A stretch of 64,000 bases of DNA from Acinetobacter sp. A47 (GTDB lineage: Bacteria > Pseudomonadota > Gammaproteobacteria > Pseudomonadales > Moraxellaceae), in contig NZ_JSUS01000064.1 of NCBI RefSeq assembly GCF_000805455.1, positions 434,001 to 498,000 of the forward strand. The letters run 5' to 3'. Positions 54,418 through 63,438 of this stretch are shown piece by piece; the stretch's first letter is position 1; each line of letters starts with the position of its first letter. The position numbers and the translations under genes were made by a program. The notes under the pieces were generated by a model. That model ran no database searches, was not told the DNA's origin, and saw only the letters and a program-made list of their open reading frames with translations.

Positions 54418-55587
54418 TTACAGAATTGCTTTGAGGCGTTTGACCACTTCTTCACATTGGGCCAAATCTGCAACCAGTGCCATGCGCACATGACCTTCAC
54501 CCGGGTTACCTTGTTCTGTCTCACGGGACAGATAACGACCCGGCAATACTTTAATATGCGCTTTTTCCATCAGCATTTTGGCAAAGGTTTCATCATTATC
54601 CACTTTTAACCAGTAATAAAAGCCCGCATCCGGTTTTTGCAAAGGCAACACATGACCGAGTTCGGACTGGAATAAATCAAATTTGGCACGGTATTGCTGA
54701 CGGTTTGCTTCAACATGTGCTTCATCATTCCAAGCTGCAATGGATGCCAGTTGGTTTTGTACCGGCATAGCCGCACCGTGATAGGTACGGTATTGCAGAT
54801 AAGGTTTTAACAGGCTTGCATCACCCGCCACAAAACCAGAGCGCATGCCCGGCAAGTTTGAACGTTTTGACAAGGAATGGAACACGATACAGTTTTTATA
54901 ATCGTCTCGGCCCATCTCCGCACAAACTTCCAGCAGCCCAACCGGAGCCTGCTCAAACCACAATTCCGAATAGCATTCATCTGATGCAATCACAAAACCA
55001 TATTGATCTGACAGAGCAATCAGCTTTTTAAACTGCTCTTTTGATAGCACAGTACCTGTCGGGTTGCCGGGCGTGCATACAAACAGTAAGGCTGTTTTTT
55101 CCCACACTTCCGCAGGAACCGCGTCAAAATCACCTAAATAACCATTGTCTTCGGTGCAGTTAATAAAATAGGGTTTTGCACCTGCCAGTAAGGCTGCACC
55201 TTCGTAAATCTGGTAGAACGGGTTCGGCATGACGACATAAGGTGCATCTTCACGCTTAATCAAGGCTTGAACAAAAGAGAAAAGACCTTCGCGTGTACCA
55301 GAAACGGGCAGGATATGATCTTCTGCACTGATCTGGTTCAGCTTAAAGCGATTGGTGAGCCATTGTGCAATACTTTGGCGCAGCTCTGGTAAGCCTTTAC
55401 TGTTTGGGTAAGTCGATAAATGGGCAAAATTATCAATAATTGCCTGCTTCACAAACTCTGGTGCCGGATGTTTTGGCTCGCCAATTGACAGCGGGATCAA
55501 GGGTAAAGCAGCAGGTTGGACCGCTTTAAACAGCTGGTTTAACTTTTCAAAAGGATAGGGATGCAATAATGACAGACTAGAGTTCAT
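54418..55587 (-). CDS. dapC: Succinyldiaminopimelate transaminase DapC
   Basis: DapC transfers an amino group from glutamate to N-succinyl-2-amino-6-oxopimelate in lysine and peptidoglycan synthesis. The 389-residue class-I aminotransferase has LSIGEPKHPAPEFV, TYPNSKGLPELR, CTPGNPTGTVL, ASDECYSELWF and the PLP lysine in FHSLSKRSNLPGMR. The ATG at 55587 (MNSSLSLLHPYPFEKL) gives the family length; the frame runs further upstream to 55647 into glnD without homology. It follows glnD by 25 bases, so the two probably share a transcript. Confidence 0.93.
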   Translation of the reverse strand: MNSSLSLLHPYPFEKLNQLFKAVQPAALPLIPLSIGEPKHPAPEFVKQAIIDNFAHLSTYPNSKGLPELRQSIAQWLTNRFKLNQISAEDHILPVSGTREGLFSFVQALIKREDAPYVVMPNPFYQIYEGAALLAGAKPYFINCTEDNGYLGDFDAVPAEVWEKTALLFVCTPGNPTGTVLSKEQFKKLIALSDQYGFVIASDECYSELWFEQAPVGLLEVCAEMGRDDYKNCIVFHSLSKRSNLPGMRSGFVAGDASLLKPYLQYRTYHGAAMPVQNQLASIAAWNDEAHVEANRQQYRAKFDLFQSELGHVLPLQKPDAGFYYWLKVDNDETFAKMLMEKAHIKVLPGRYLSRETEQGNPGEGHVRMALVADLAQCEEVVKRLKAIL

Positions 55588-55612
55588 TTCATCAGTTACC
55601 AGGCAATAAGAT

Positions 55613-58276
55613 TCAGGATGGGTTACAAATTTGGTTCGAGGCTTCATCGAGTGCGGCTTTTAGCGTCTCAGCAAAAGCTTTGACTTCTTCATCAGTCAGC
55701 AAGACACCATTTTTCTTGGTGACAAAGAAAATATCTTCTGCGCGTTCGCCAAGTGTAGCAATTCTGGCCGAATGGATATCCAGCCCTTGCAGCATAAACA
55801 GGCCGCCAATACGGGCCAGTAGACCCGGTTGATCCAGTGTGGAAATCTCGACCATGTGCTGTTGCAAGGTCGGGTTCAGCACGATATCTACGGTATTTTG
55901 TACATCAAAATGGCGTAAATGGCGTGGAATACGGCGTTGCATGATACCCGGATACTGGTCGGAATGGCTTAAGGCATCGACCAGAGCCGCTTTCACTTTG
56001 CGTTCGCGTTCGGGATCAGTCAACAAGGTGCCAAAACGATCCAGTACCAGATAGGTGTCCAGGCTGAATGAGGTAGAGGCGGTAATAATCCGTGCATCCT
56101 GAACATCAAGGTTCATACGGTCCAGCACGGCGACAGTCGTTGCAAATAGATTGGGTTGGTCACGGGTATAGATAAAGATCTGTACCGCATCATCGGCAGC
56201 ATTACGGTGGGCACGTAGTAGTACCAGAGGTTCCGGATTATCGCCGTGTTGCAAAATGGCCTGGGTATGCCATGCAATTTCATTGGCCGATTCTTTGACG
56301 AAGTATTCATCGCCCAGTTCTTGCCAGACTTTTTCTACTTCGGCTAGGGAGAAATCATTGACCAGTAATTCGCTGGCAGCAAACTTGGTGTCCTCAATCA
56401 GCATTTGATAGTCGACCGGACGGCCTAGACCTGAACGGATAACATCACGTGCATAGGTATACAGCTGGCGCATTAACGAAGCCCGCCACGTATTCCAGAG
56501 TTTCGGATTGGTTGCATTAATGTCGGCGACGGTCAGGGCATACAGATAATCGAGATGCTCCATATCACCAACTTTTTCGGCAAAGTCTTTGACTTCATCC
56601 GGATCGGAAATATCTTTTTTCTGGGCAGTGAGTGACATCAACAGGTGATTATTGATCAGCCATGCGATCAGTTTGCATTCACGCTCGGTAAAACCGTGGG
56701 TACGGCAGAACTCAATGGCATCAATCGCTCCAAGCTCGCTATGGTCACCGCCACGGCCTTTGGCAATATCATGGAAAATTGCCGCCATATACACGATGTC
56801 ATGACGGGCGATGCGCTGGAACACGGAACTGACCACGGGAAAATCCTTGGCAAATTCGGGTTCTTTAAACCGGCTCAGATTACGAAGTAATAACAGGGTA
56901 TGCGCATCGACGGTATAGATATGGAACAGGTCGTATTGCATCAACCCCGTGATCTGTCCAAATGCGGGAATGTAATTGCCAAGCACGCCGTAACGTTTCA
57001 TTGCCACCATGGTGTTATACAGATGTGGTGACCGGATAATCGACATGAACAGGGCCTGATGTTCCGGATTATCACGAAAACGCTGGTCTATCCGTTTCGC
57101 TGCCAATACCAGCAGGCGCAAGGTCCGGGCACGGATTCCCGTGATTTCAGGCCGGTTTGCCAGCAGATAAAACAGTTCCAGAATGGCGCTTGGTTCTTCT
57201 GAAAAGACTTTGTGATGTTGAACAGCCAGCTTGTTATCAACGATTTTAAAACGTTCGTTAATGTCGATGATGTGGCGTTCATAATCTGGCAGGCGTGGTG
57301 TAATGACCGACTCATTGAAATAGGCCAGGAGCATTTCATTCAGGGTCGAGACCTGTTGCGCGGTACGGTAATAGCGCTTCATGAACTGTTCAACGGCAAA
57401 ATTGACCGGTTGGCCTTCTTCACGGACATAGCCGAATTTGGCAGCTATATCACGTTGGTATTCAAACAATAAACGGTTTTCATCACGTTTGGCAAGGCGA
57501 TGTAAATGGGTACGGATTTCCCATAAAAAGCTTTCAGCTTCTTCAAGTACCCCAAGTTCAAATTCGGTAATAAAGCCTAAATGCACCAGATCATAAATAC
57601 GATTGACACGGAAATGGCGTTTGGCAATCCAGCCGATCTGGTTGATATCACGAATACCGCCCGGGGCATTTTTAATATCCGGTTCCAGATTGCTTTCAGT
57701 ATTGTTATGTTGTGCGTAGCGTTTGGCCTGTTCAGCCATTTTGGCATCATAGAAGGTCTGATCCGTCCAGGTTTGCGCCACGATACGGCGCGGCCATTTT
57801 GCCAGTTGCGGATTGCCAGTGATCAGGCGTGCCTCAATCAGGGTGGTCGCAACGGTCAGGTCATTGATGGCCTGTTCGACACAGTTTTGAATGGTACGGA
57901 CGCTGATGCCCGGTTTGAAATTACCAACATCCCATAACGAAGAAATAAAGGTCGAGATGAGTTTTTCTTGTTGTTCACTGATTTCATCCTCAGACAAAAT
58001 CATGATATCAGTATCTGAATAGGGCAGCATTTCATGGCGGCCATAGCCCCCCACGGCAAATAGCCCCAATTCGGTCTGATTTAAACCCGCATGATTCCAC
58101 AAAAAAATTAGTGCTTCGTCAATCGAGTCTGAACGTGCGCCAATCACTTCACGAATCGGTTGCCCATTTTCATAACTCTCCTGCAATTGCTTTTCTACAT
58201 CCGTTCGCCATTGGTTAATGGCCTGAATATCATGATGACTGGTGACGTAGTTCAACAATGGAGAGGTATTGATCAT
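55613..58276 (-). CDS. glnD: Bifunctional uridylyltransferase/uridylyl-removing enzyme GlnD
   Basis: GlnD senses glutamine and adds or removes UMP on the PII protein. The 887-residue protein has the nucleotidyltransferase motif [17 protein letters not shown] near residue 75, an HD hydrolase domain ([16 protein letters not shown], about residues 495-515) and two C-terminal ACT domains for glutamine binding, the last with [16 protein letters not shown]. The order matches the family. The gene is followed by dapC and preceded by purT after a palindromic repeat. Confidence 0.96.
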   Translation of the reverse strand: MINTSPLLNYVTSHHDIQAINQWRTDVEKQLQESYENGQPIREVIGARSDSIDEALIFLWNHAGLNQTELGLFAVGGYGRHEMLPYSDTDIMILSEDEISEQQEKLISTFISSLWDVGNFKPGISVRTIQNCVEQAINDLTVATTLIEARLITGNPQLAKWPRRIVAQTWTDQTFYDAKMAEQAKRYAQHNNTESNLEPDIKNAPGGIRDINQIGWIAKRHFRVNRIYDLVHLGFITEFELGVLEEAESFLWEIRTHLHRLAKRDENRLLFEYQRDIAAKFGYVREEGQPVNFAVEQFMKRYYRTAQQVSTLNEMLLAYFNESVITPRLPDYERHIIDINERFKIVDNKLAVQHHKVFSEEPSAILELFYLLANRPEITGIRARTLRLLVLAAKRIDQRFRDNPEHQALFMSIIRSPHLYNTMVAMKRYGVLGNYIPAFGQITGLMQYDLFHIYTVDAHTLLLLRNLSRFKEPEFAKDFPVVSSVFQRIARHDIVYMAAIFHDIAKGRGGDHSELGAIDAIEFCRTHGFTERECKLIAWLINNHLLMSLTAQKKDISDPDEVKDFAEKVGDMEHLDYLYALTVADINATNPKLWNTWRASLMRQLYTYARDVIRSGLGRPVDYQMLIEDTKFAASELLVNDFSLAEVEKVWQELGDEYFVKESANEIAWHTQAILQHGDNPEPLVLLRAHRNAADDAVQIFIYTRDQPNLFATTVAVLDRMNLDVQDARIITASTSFSLDTYLVLDRFGTLLTDPERERKVKAALVDALSHSDQYPGIMQRRIPRHLRHFDVQNTVDIVLNPTLQQHMVEISTLDQPGLLARIGGLFMLQGLDIHSARIATLGERAEDIFFVTKKNGVLLTDEEVKAFAETLKAALDEASNQICNPS

Positions 58277-58289
58277 GAAAATGGGTCTT

Positions 58290-58334
58290 CTATAAAAGTC
58301 CCTCCTGATAAAGAGGGATTTAGGGAGATTTTAA
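58290..58334. repeat. Copy of the dispersed palindromic repeat
   Basis: In the gap between glnD and purT, TCCCTC (58299-58304) pairs with GAGGGA (58313-58318), and a following AGGGAGATTTTAA extends the pattern. Read on the minus strand it starts AAAATCTCCCT, like the 6637 copy. Confidence 0.55.
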
Positions 58335-59539
58335 GCGTTGCTCTTTACGCTCACATAGTCTGCGGCCTGTTGGGCCAGTTCGCGTGCCAGCTCTGTACTT
58401 TCAGCACGTGCTGTGGCGACGCCCATCCGACGACGTTTAAAGCCTTCCGGTTTTCCAAATAAGCGCAAGTCTGTATCTGGATGAGCTAAAGCAAGATTCA
58501 GGCCAGTAAAGCTGAGGTTGTTGGCATCTACACCGGCATAGATGACTGCACTGGCTGCCACGCTATGACGGGCAGTATTGACTGGCAGACCTAAAATGGC
58601 ACGGGCATGCAACTCAAATTCGCTTTGGAACTGTGAAGCCAGCGTCACCAGACCGGTATCATGTGGACGAGGGGAGACTTCACTGAACCAGACCTGATCG
58701 CCCTTGATGAATAGCTCAACCCCGAAAATACCACAGCCACCTAAGGCTGTTGTTACTTTGTGAGCAATGCGTTTTGCCTCTTCCAGTGCGGCAGGCGTCA
58801 TAGGTTGTGGCTGCCAGCTCTCGACATAATCACCTGCATCTTGACGATGGCCGATCGGGTCACAGAAATGCGTTTCAATTTCACCTGTTTCCGGATTTTT
58901 GGCACGCACGGTCAATAGGGTAATTTCAAAATCAAAATCAATCTGTGCTTCAATGATCACGGTGCCCTGATTGACACGGCCACTTTGCATGGCATATTCC
59001 CAGGCGGCATCGACCTCATCGAAGCTTTTTACCCGGGACTGGCCTTTGCCAGAAGATGACATCACCGGTTTAACAAAGTTTGGATAACCGATGTCGTCAC
59101 AGGCAGCGCGGAAACTTTCTAAAGTGCTGGCAAAGCGATACGCCGAAGTTGGAAGCCCGAGCTCTTCAGCAGCCAGACGGCGTATTCCTTCACGGTTCAT
59201 GGTCAGGTTGACCGCTTTGGCGGACGGGATCACGGTTGCTGTTTTGGTTTGTTCGATTTCAAGTAAAACTTCAGTAGCAATCGCTTCAATTTCAGGAACA
59301 ATCAGATTCGGTTTGACCTTTTCGATCAGTTGTTTTAATTCGGCTGGATCGGCCATATTCAGGGTATAAGCAAAATGTGCCACTTGCATGGCCGGGGCAT
59401 GATCATAACGATCGGCAGCATGAACCTCGACACCCAGACGTTGTAAAGAAATCACCACTTCTTTACCCAGCTCTCCAGAACCTAACAGTAAAACCTTAAA
59501 TGCAGAAGATTGAAGTGGAGTTCCAAGAGTGACGCTCAT
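58331..59539 (-). CDS. purT: Phosphoribosylglycinamide formyltransferase 2
   Basis: PurT formylates GAR with formate and ATP, an alternative to folate-dependent PurN in purine synthesis. The 402-residue ATP-grasp protein has [31 protein letters not shown], the [14 protein letters not shown] loop, the [17 protein letters not shown] region and [14 protein letters not shown]. It is complete, and its upstream gap of about 130 bases holds no gene. It is followed by glnD on the same strand after a repeat. Confidence 0.96.
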   Translation of the reverse strand: MSVTLGTPLQSSAFKVLLLGSGELGKEVVISLQRLGVEVHAADRYDHAPAMQVAHFAYTLNMADPAELKQLIEKVKPNLIVPEIEAIATEVLLEIEQTKTATVIPSAKAVNLTMNREGIRRLAAEELGLPTSAYRFASTLESFRAACDDIGYPNFVKPVMSSSGKGQSRVKSFDEVDAAWEYAMQSGRVNQGTVIIEAQIDFDFEITLLTVRAKNPETGEIETHFCDPIGHRQDAGDYVESWQPQPMTPAALEEAKRIAHKVTTALGGCGIFGVELFIKGDQVWFSEVSPRPHDTGLVTLASQFQSEFELHARAILGLPVNTARHSVAASAVIYAGVDANNLSFTGLNLALAHPDTDLRLFGKPEGFKRRRMGVATARAESTELARELAQQAADYVSVKSNA

Positions 59540-59669
59540 GCGAATAATCCTATCCTGAGTAATTTGTGTTTAAGCATAGCAGAACTTTTTACGGAATTAA
59601 GCCCATATCTCATAAAAAAACCTGCTTTTTGTCAGACAAAAATAATGCTTAAACAGCCCTTTGATTGAT

Positions 59670-60059
59670 TTAGACATTGACTTGGTAATTGAGTTTTAAT
59701 TCATCTGCATGTTGGCCACGAATGCCCCAGTTCACTTTGGGTGTTTCAAAAATGGTGATTTCAACGTCGTTGGGTGAGATTGCGCAGTGTTGCTGAATAT
59801 AGGTAAAAAGTAACCGGATCAAACGTTTTTTCGCTTCATTGCTGCGGCCTTCAAACATGGAGATTTCAATGATCAGGTAATTTTCACTGCGATCTTCCGG
59901 ATAGATAAAATCGTTGCGATCCAGACTGATAAAACGCTGGAATTTCTTTTCGACGGGGTAGTTCAGACTATCAATCAGCGCTTGATGAATGGCATGGGAA
60001 AGCTGGTTTCTAAACTGCTCAATGGTGGGCTGTAAAGCATAAATTTTAACTTGCGACAT
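59670..60059 (-). CDS. Tautomerase-family protein lacking the N-terminal proline
   Basis: The 129-residue protein resembles the double-length tautomerase/MIF-like small proteins: QRFISLDRNDFIYPEDRS and YLIIEISMFEGRSNEAKKRLIRLL. It ends with the strand VEITIFETPKVNWGIRG. The usual catalytic Pro1 after the initiator Met is replaced by Ser (MSQVKIY), so tautomerase chemistry is doubtful. The start at 60059 is chosen because it matches the strand beginning QVKIYAL; the frame to 60113 adds an unconvincing leader. Confidence 0.75.
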   Translation of the reverse strand: MSQVKIYALQPTIEQFRNQLSHAIHQALIDSLNYPVEKKFQRFISLDRNDFIYPEDRSENYLIIEISMFEGRSNEAKKRLIRLLFTYIQQHCAISPNDVEITIFETPKVNWGIRGQHADELKLNYQVNV

Positions 60060-60245
60060 GAATGATTGGCTTCCTGATATATTATTTATTTGACCAGTAA
60101 TAATATAAAGCAAATCAATCAGGAGAAAACCAGGTCTTTACATTGATTCAGCCTGCATGCGATGCGTGATTAAAATGTCACAATGATTGAGAATTATTCC
60201 CAAATTGACTAGCATAATGGCCTTACGTTTCATCGGCGATCTGAT

Positions 60246-60710
60246 ATGACTAATCTAAACACGCATGTAACAGCAATTGTGTTGTGTAGCGCCTTTTTAT
60301 TGGCAGCTTGCGGCAACTCAGGTGATGAGCCAAAACAGAAGGTAGAGATCAAGCCAGCGCCAAAACTGAATAATGACGCAACTAGCTATGCCAATGCCGC
60401 ATGGAAACTGATCAACGACATTGATCCGGTCGTCTATAACAGGCAGTCCGACGAAATTGAAGAGAAGGTCAGAAAGCCATTACGCCAGCTCAGTACCGAT
60501 TGGCGAATCAATGTCAAAATGACCGATTCGGTGACTGAAGGGAAATATGCGTTGTGCCGTAAGGCATTAACCAGTCTGGATGCCTGGGCACGTGATGTTA
60601 AAGATAAAGAAAATGTATCTGCTCAAAAGCAGGCAGACTATGAGCGTGATAAAGCACAATGTAAAGATGCGATTGATAATCCGGCTTTAGGCAATACTTC
60701 TCCTAAATAA
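60246..60710 (+). CDS. Lipoprotein of unknown function, 154 aa
   Basis: The signal ends with the lipobox LAAC (about residue 22), so it is an envelope lipoprotein. The mature part is hydrophilic and helical, with two cysteines (KYALCRKAL and KAQCKDAI) that may pair. I do not recognise the family. The ATG has no strong ribosome site in view. Ends at a clear terminator. Confidence 0.7.
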   Translation: MTNLNTHVTAIVLCSAFLLAACGNSGDEPKQKVEIKPAPKLNNDATSYANAAWKLINDIDPVVYNRQSDEIEEKVRKPLRQLSTDWRINVKMTDSVTEGKYALCRKALTSLDAWARDVKDKENVSAQKQADYERDKAQCKDAIDNPALGNTSPK

Positions 60711-60722
60711 GCCGCTAGAGAT

Positions 60723-60756
60723 AAAAAAAGCGAGATCAATAATCTCGCTTTTTTTA
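60723..60756. terminator. Bidirectional terminator
   Basis: AAAAAAAGCGAGAT pairs with ATCTCGCTTTTTTT around CAATA, between two convergent genes. Confidence 0.92.
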
Positions 60757-60775
60757 TGGTTAAAGCATCGGAGGG

Positions 60776-61093
60776 TTATGAGCTTTTCACTGTTTTAGCG
60801 GCTTCCTGTTTGGCTTTGCTTGCTGTGGTACTGGCTACTTTTTTGCTGTCTGTTGCCGCTTTCATTGCATCACGTTTGGTCGTATCTTTCATTTTCGTCA
60901 TGTCATGTTTGGCGGCTTGAGTGGTTTTGGCTGCTGCTTTCTTGGTTTTTACCACACTGGCTGCAACACATTTACCACCTTTGTGATTAGGGCCGGTACC
61001 GCCCTGGAGCTGAGTTCCTTTCGGGCAGGCAAATGCGCTAGCGCTCAGTACGGTAAATAAGCCTGCTGTTAGAATTGTTGCAATTTTTCTCAT
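60776..61093 (-). CDS. Secreted Lys/Ala/Thr-rich small protein
   Basis: A signal peptide (MRKIATILTAGLFTVLSASAFA, seen in part as TAGLFTVLSASAFA) leads to a 105-residue product. The mature N-terminus has a small two-cysteine loop (ACPKGTQLQGG and KGGKCVAA). The rest is a low-complexity tail of Lys, Ala, Thr and Ser resembling histone H1/AlgP tails. I take the ATG at 61093; the frame reaches 61108. It could bind nucleic acid or polyanions outside the cytoplasm, but there is no direct evidence. Confidence 0.65.
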   Translation of the reverse strand: MRKIATILTAGLFTVLSASAFACPKGTQLQGGTGPNHKGGKCVAASVVKTKKAAAKTTQAAKHDMTKMKDTTKRDAMKAATDSKKVASTTASKAKQEAAKTVKSS

Positions 61094-61296
61094 GATTGTC
61101 ATCTGCATCGGGTAAGCGATAGTGCTTAGCCTTAATGTAAGCGCGTTGAAGAGCGGAAAGCAGACTGATTTTGTGAAATATTTTAGAGCATGCGTAGCAT
61201 TTTATAGTGAGAGTTTGTCTTTTAATTTAGGTTTAAGTTTAAAAGCATATTGCAAAAAATGCGGTGCTTATCAATTTAAAATACAAAAGTTCAGGT

Positions 61297-62001
61297 TTAC
61301 TCTTTTAGATAACCGACCATTGCCAATTTTCTGAGAGCTTCTAAATCGAGTACTGCAATTTTTTTAAAGCCCAACTGAATCACACCTTGCCTTTCAAACT
61401 GATTCAGTTCGTGATTGATGGTTTGTCTGGAAACGGTCAGCATATTGGCCAGTTGGTCTTGTGAGATCTGAATGTTGAAATCTTGAATCGTTGAACGGTT
61501 ACCATAACCTTCCAGAATAAACAATAAACGTTGAGCCAGACGCTGGCCAATACTTTGGGTTTGAATCGCAATATGCTCTAAAAATACATAGCGTAATTTT
61601 TGACTGGTGAGCAGGGCAAAGTAATACCAGTAATAGGGATTTTGTTGCAAAAAATCATGTAAGGGCCGGGCCGGTATTTGCAGCATCACACTTTTTTTCA
61701 ATGCAATTGCGTCATGCGAACGGGGCTGCCGGTCAATCAGGGAAATTTCGCCAAACCACATGATCGGTTCTGCTATGGCGGCAATCGCTTCATTACCATT
61801 TACATCGATATATCCCAGACTAATCGAGCCTTCCAGCACGCCATAGACGCCATTAAACTCATCTTGTGCATGAAACACGGCCGCATTTTTCTCAACAGTA
61901 TATTGTTTGCCATGTTCAAGAATAAAATGTTGAAAAGGCTCTGCTAGCTGGCTAAACCATGCGTTTTGTTTTAAATGCTGAATATAAAGCGGTTCTAACA
62001 C
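61297..62001 (-). CDS. Crp/Fnr-family transcriptional regulator without cysteines
   Basis: The 234-residue protein has a cyclic-nucleotide-binding-type beta barrel (VYGVLEGSISLGYIDVNG, FGEISLIDRQPRSHDA) and a C-terminal helix-turn-helix (ISQDQLANMLTVSRQTINHEL). It contains no cysteine at all, so it cannot be an iron-sulfur FNR sensor. Whether it binds a nucleotide is not clear. It diverges from an Mpo1-like gene, and a palindrome of the Crp/Fnr type lies between them. It probably regulates itself and that neighbour. Confidence 0.88.
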   Translation of the reverse strand: MLEPLYIQHLKQNAWFSQLAEPFQHFILEHGKQYTVEKNAAVFHAQDEFNGVYGVLEGSISLGYIDVNGNEAIAAIAEPIMWFGEISLIDRQPRSHDAIALKKSVMLQIPARPLHDFLQQNPYYWYYFALLTSQKLRYVFLEHIAIQTQSIGQRLAQRLLFILEGYGNRSTIQDFNIQISQDQLANMLTVSRQTINHELNQFERQGVIQLGFKKIAVLDLEALRKLAMVGYLKE

Positions 62002-62030
62002 GATTGTTCCTTGCTTAAAAGTACATCCAT

Positions 62031-62048
62031 TTGTCAGCTACGTGACAA
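62031..62048. promoter_or_regulatory. Crp/Fnr-type palindrome in the divergent gap
   Basis: TTGTCA-GCTACG-TGACAA is a perfect palindrome with 6-bp arms and a 6-base centre, 30 bases upstream of the Crp-like start and 60 before the Mpo1-like gene. The 6-base centre fits dimeric Crp-family proteins. Confidence 0.6.
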
Positions 62049-62107
62049 CTTGATCAGGCTATTTCTTATAGATTAACAGCATAAACGAATGATATGAGGA
62101 AAGAAAA

Positions 62108-62641
62108 ATGACAAAACTGGAATGTTTACTAAGTCAGTATGCAGCTTATCATCTGGATCGAAATAATATTGTGACCCATTTTGTGGGTATTCCTTTGATT
62201 GTTTTTTCGATTTTATGCTTAACGGCGCGTGCAGGTATCGAAATTTCTGGCTTTTCAATCACTTTAGCCATGCTGCTTATTATTGTAAGTAGCATTTACT
62301 ATATTTCACTGGATAAGCTGTTTGGTGGCCTGATGCTGCTTCTTTTTGTCTTGGCTTATCCCTTGGCCGTAAAAATTGCGGCTTTATCCATGTGGAGCTG
62401 GCTAGGGACCAGTATCGGTATTTTTGTGCTGGGTTGGGCGTTCCAATTCGTGGGGCATTATTTTGAAAAGAAAAAGCCTGCTTTTGTTGATGATCTGGTG
62501 GGACTGGCGATAGGTCCTTTATTTGTGCTAGCCGAATTTGTCTTCTTGCTTGGTTTTCGTAAGCCATTACACCAGCGGATTTTAAAAGAAGCACACATGA
62601 AACGTGCGGAAATGGATATGAAGCCGCAGACCATATCTTAA
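62108..62641 (+). CDS. Mpo1-like (DUF962) membrane protein
   Basis: The 177-residue protein has about four membrane segments and the DUF962/Mpo1 motifs: HLDRNNIVTHFVGIP near the start, and a later WAFQFVGHYFEKKKPA. Yeast Mpo1 is an iron-dependent dioxygenase that removes a carbon from 2-hydroxy fatty acids. The conserved His residues in H-x-x-x-N...TH and QFxGH fit that family. A matching lipid role here is inferred. The gene diverges from a Crp-family regulator. Confidence 0.88.
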   Translation: MTKLECLLSQYAAYHLDRNNIVTHFVGIPLIVFSILCLTARAGIEISGFSITLAMLLIIVSSIYYISLDKLFGGLMLLLFVLAYPLAVKIAALSMWSWLGTSIGIFVLGWAFQFVGHYFEKKKPAFVDDLVGLAIGPLFVLAEFVFLLGFRKPLHQRILKEAHMKRAEMDMKPQTIS

Positions 62642-62661
62642 TGTGCTTAAATCAAATAGAC

Positions 62662-62690
62662 AAAGCCAAGTCAATTAAGCTTGGCTTTTT
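62662..62690 (+). terminator. Terminator of the Mpo1-like gene
   Basis: AAAGCCAAG and CTTGGCTTT pair around a 9-base loop, followed by TT. Confidence 0.88.
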
Positions 62691-62776
62691 CATTTATTAG
62701 ATTTAAGGATTCTAAAAAAGTCATTCAGTTGCTAATCTATATTTATTCAAATGTGATGGTCAGAATTAAAGAATAC

Positions 62777-63349
62777 ATGACAGGAATCTACGAATATTGG
62801 TCATTGCCGTCCAAATTAAGCATTAAATGTCCCGCATGTCAGGCCAGGGCAGATTTTGAATTTGCACGATTGGCAAAGATACATCTGAAAAAAGATGTTG
62901 GTTACTTTCAATCTCATCCAGATTTTGAATATGCACGTTTTCAGGAATATTACGGTGGTAGTTATTGGCATGCTGCATTTTATTATCCGAATCTTTCTAG
63001 CAGAATTGAGCAAATTCAAGATATGCCAGAAGGCTATGATTCAACGGCTTGGAACACATACTATTCGATGCAAAGTCGGGGTGGGGTAATCTGTGAGTCT
63101 TGTGGTTACAAACAAAAGCATGAACTGAACTGGCCGAATGATGCCTATTATGTGGTTATGTACAGGCATCAGCCATTATGGGCATTTCATCGCGAAGCGG
63201 CAGTGGAGCTTTATGAGTATTTAAGTGAATCCTTACGGGATCACAAAAAATATCGTTATTCTTTCTTTTTATTGCATATTCCGACAATCTTCAAACAGAA
63301 AAAAGCACGGCAGCATGTGACCCAGCAATTGAAAAAATTATTGAGTTAA
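62777..63349 (+). CDS. Hypothetical protein with a split zinc-ribbon
   Basis: The 190-residue protein has two cysteine pairs, CPAC (residues 18-21) and CESCG (about 112-116), separated by about 90 residues, as in split zinc-ribbon proteins. The middle is rich in Tyr, Phe and His. The C-terminus is a basic helical tail. I do not recognise the family. The start is set at the ATG at 62777 because the frame before it (from 62681) starts inside the preceding terminator. It has no clear Shine-Dalgarno. Confidence 0.6.
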   Translation: MTGIYEYWSLPSKLSIKCPACQARADFEFARLAKIHLKKDVGYFQSHPDFEYARFQEYYGGSYWHAAFYYPNLSSRIEQIQDMPEGYDSTAWNTYYSMQSRGGVICESCGYKQKHELNWPNDAYYVVMYRHQPLWAFHREAAVELYEYLSESLRDHKKYRYSFFLLHIPTIFKQKKARQHVTQQLKKLLS

Positions 63350-63383
63350 AGGGCTGTTAAAATTGCTGTTATCTTTTGGGCAA

Positions 63384-63421
63384 ATAAAAAAACCGCCAAT
63401 ATGGTCATTATTGGCGGTTTG
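63384..63421. terminator. Terminator of ychF
   Basis: AAACCGCCAATA (63390-63401) pairs with TATTGGCGGTTT (63409-63420) around a 7-base loop. On the minus strand it is followed by a long T-run, which fits ychF; it may also stop the plus-strand gene. Confidence 0.85.
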
Positions 63422-63438
63422 GAAATCAAAAAACGGGT

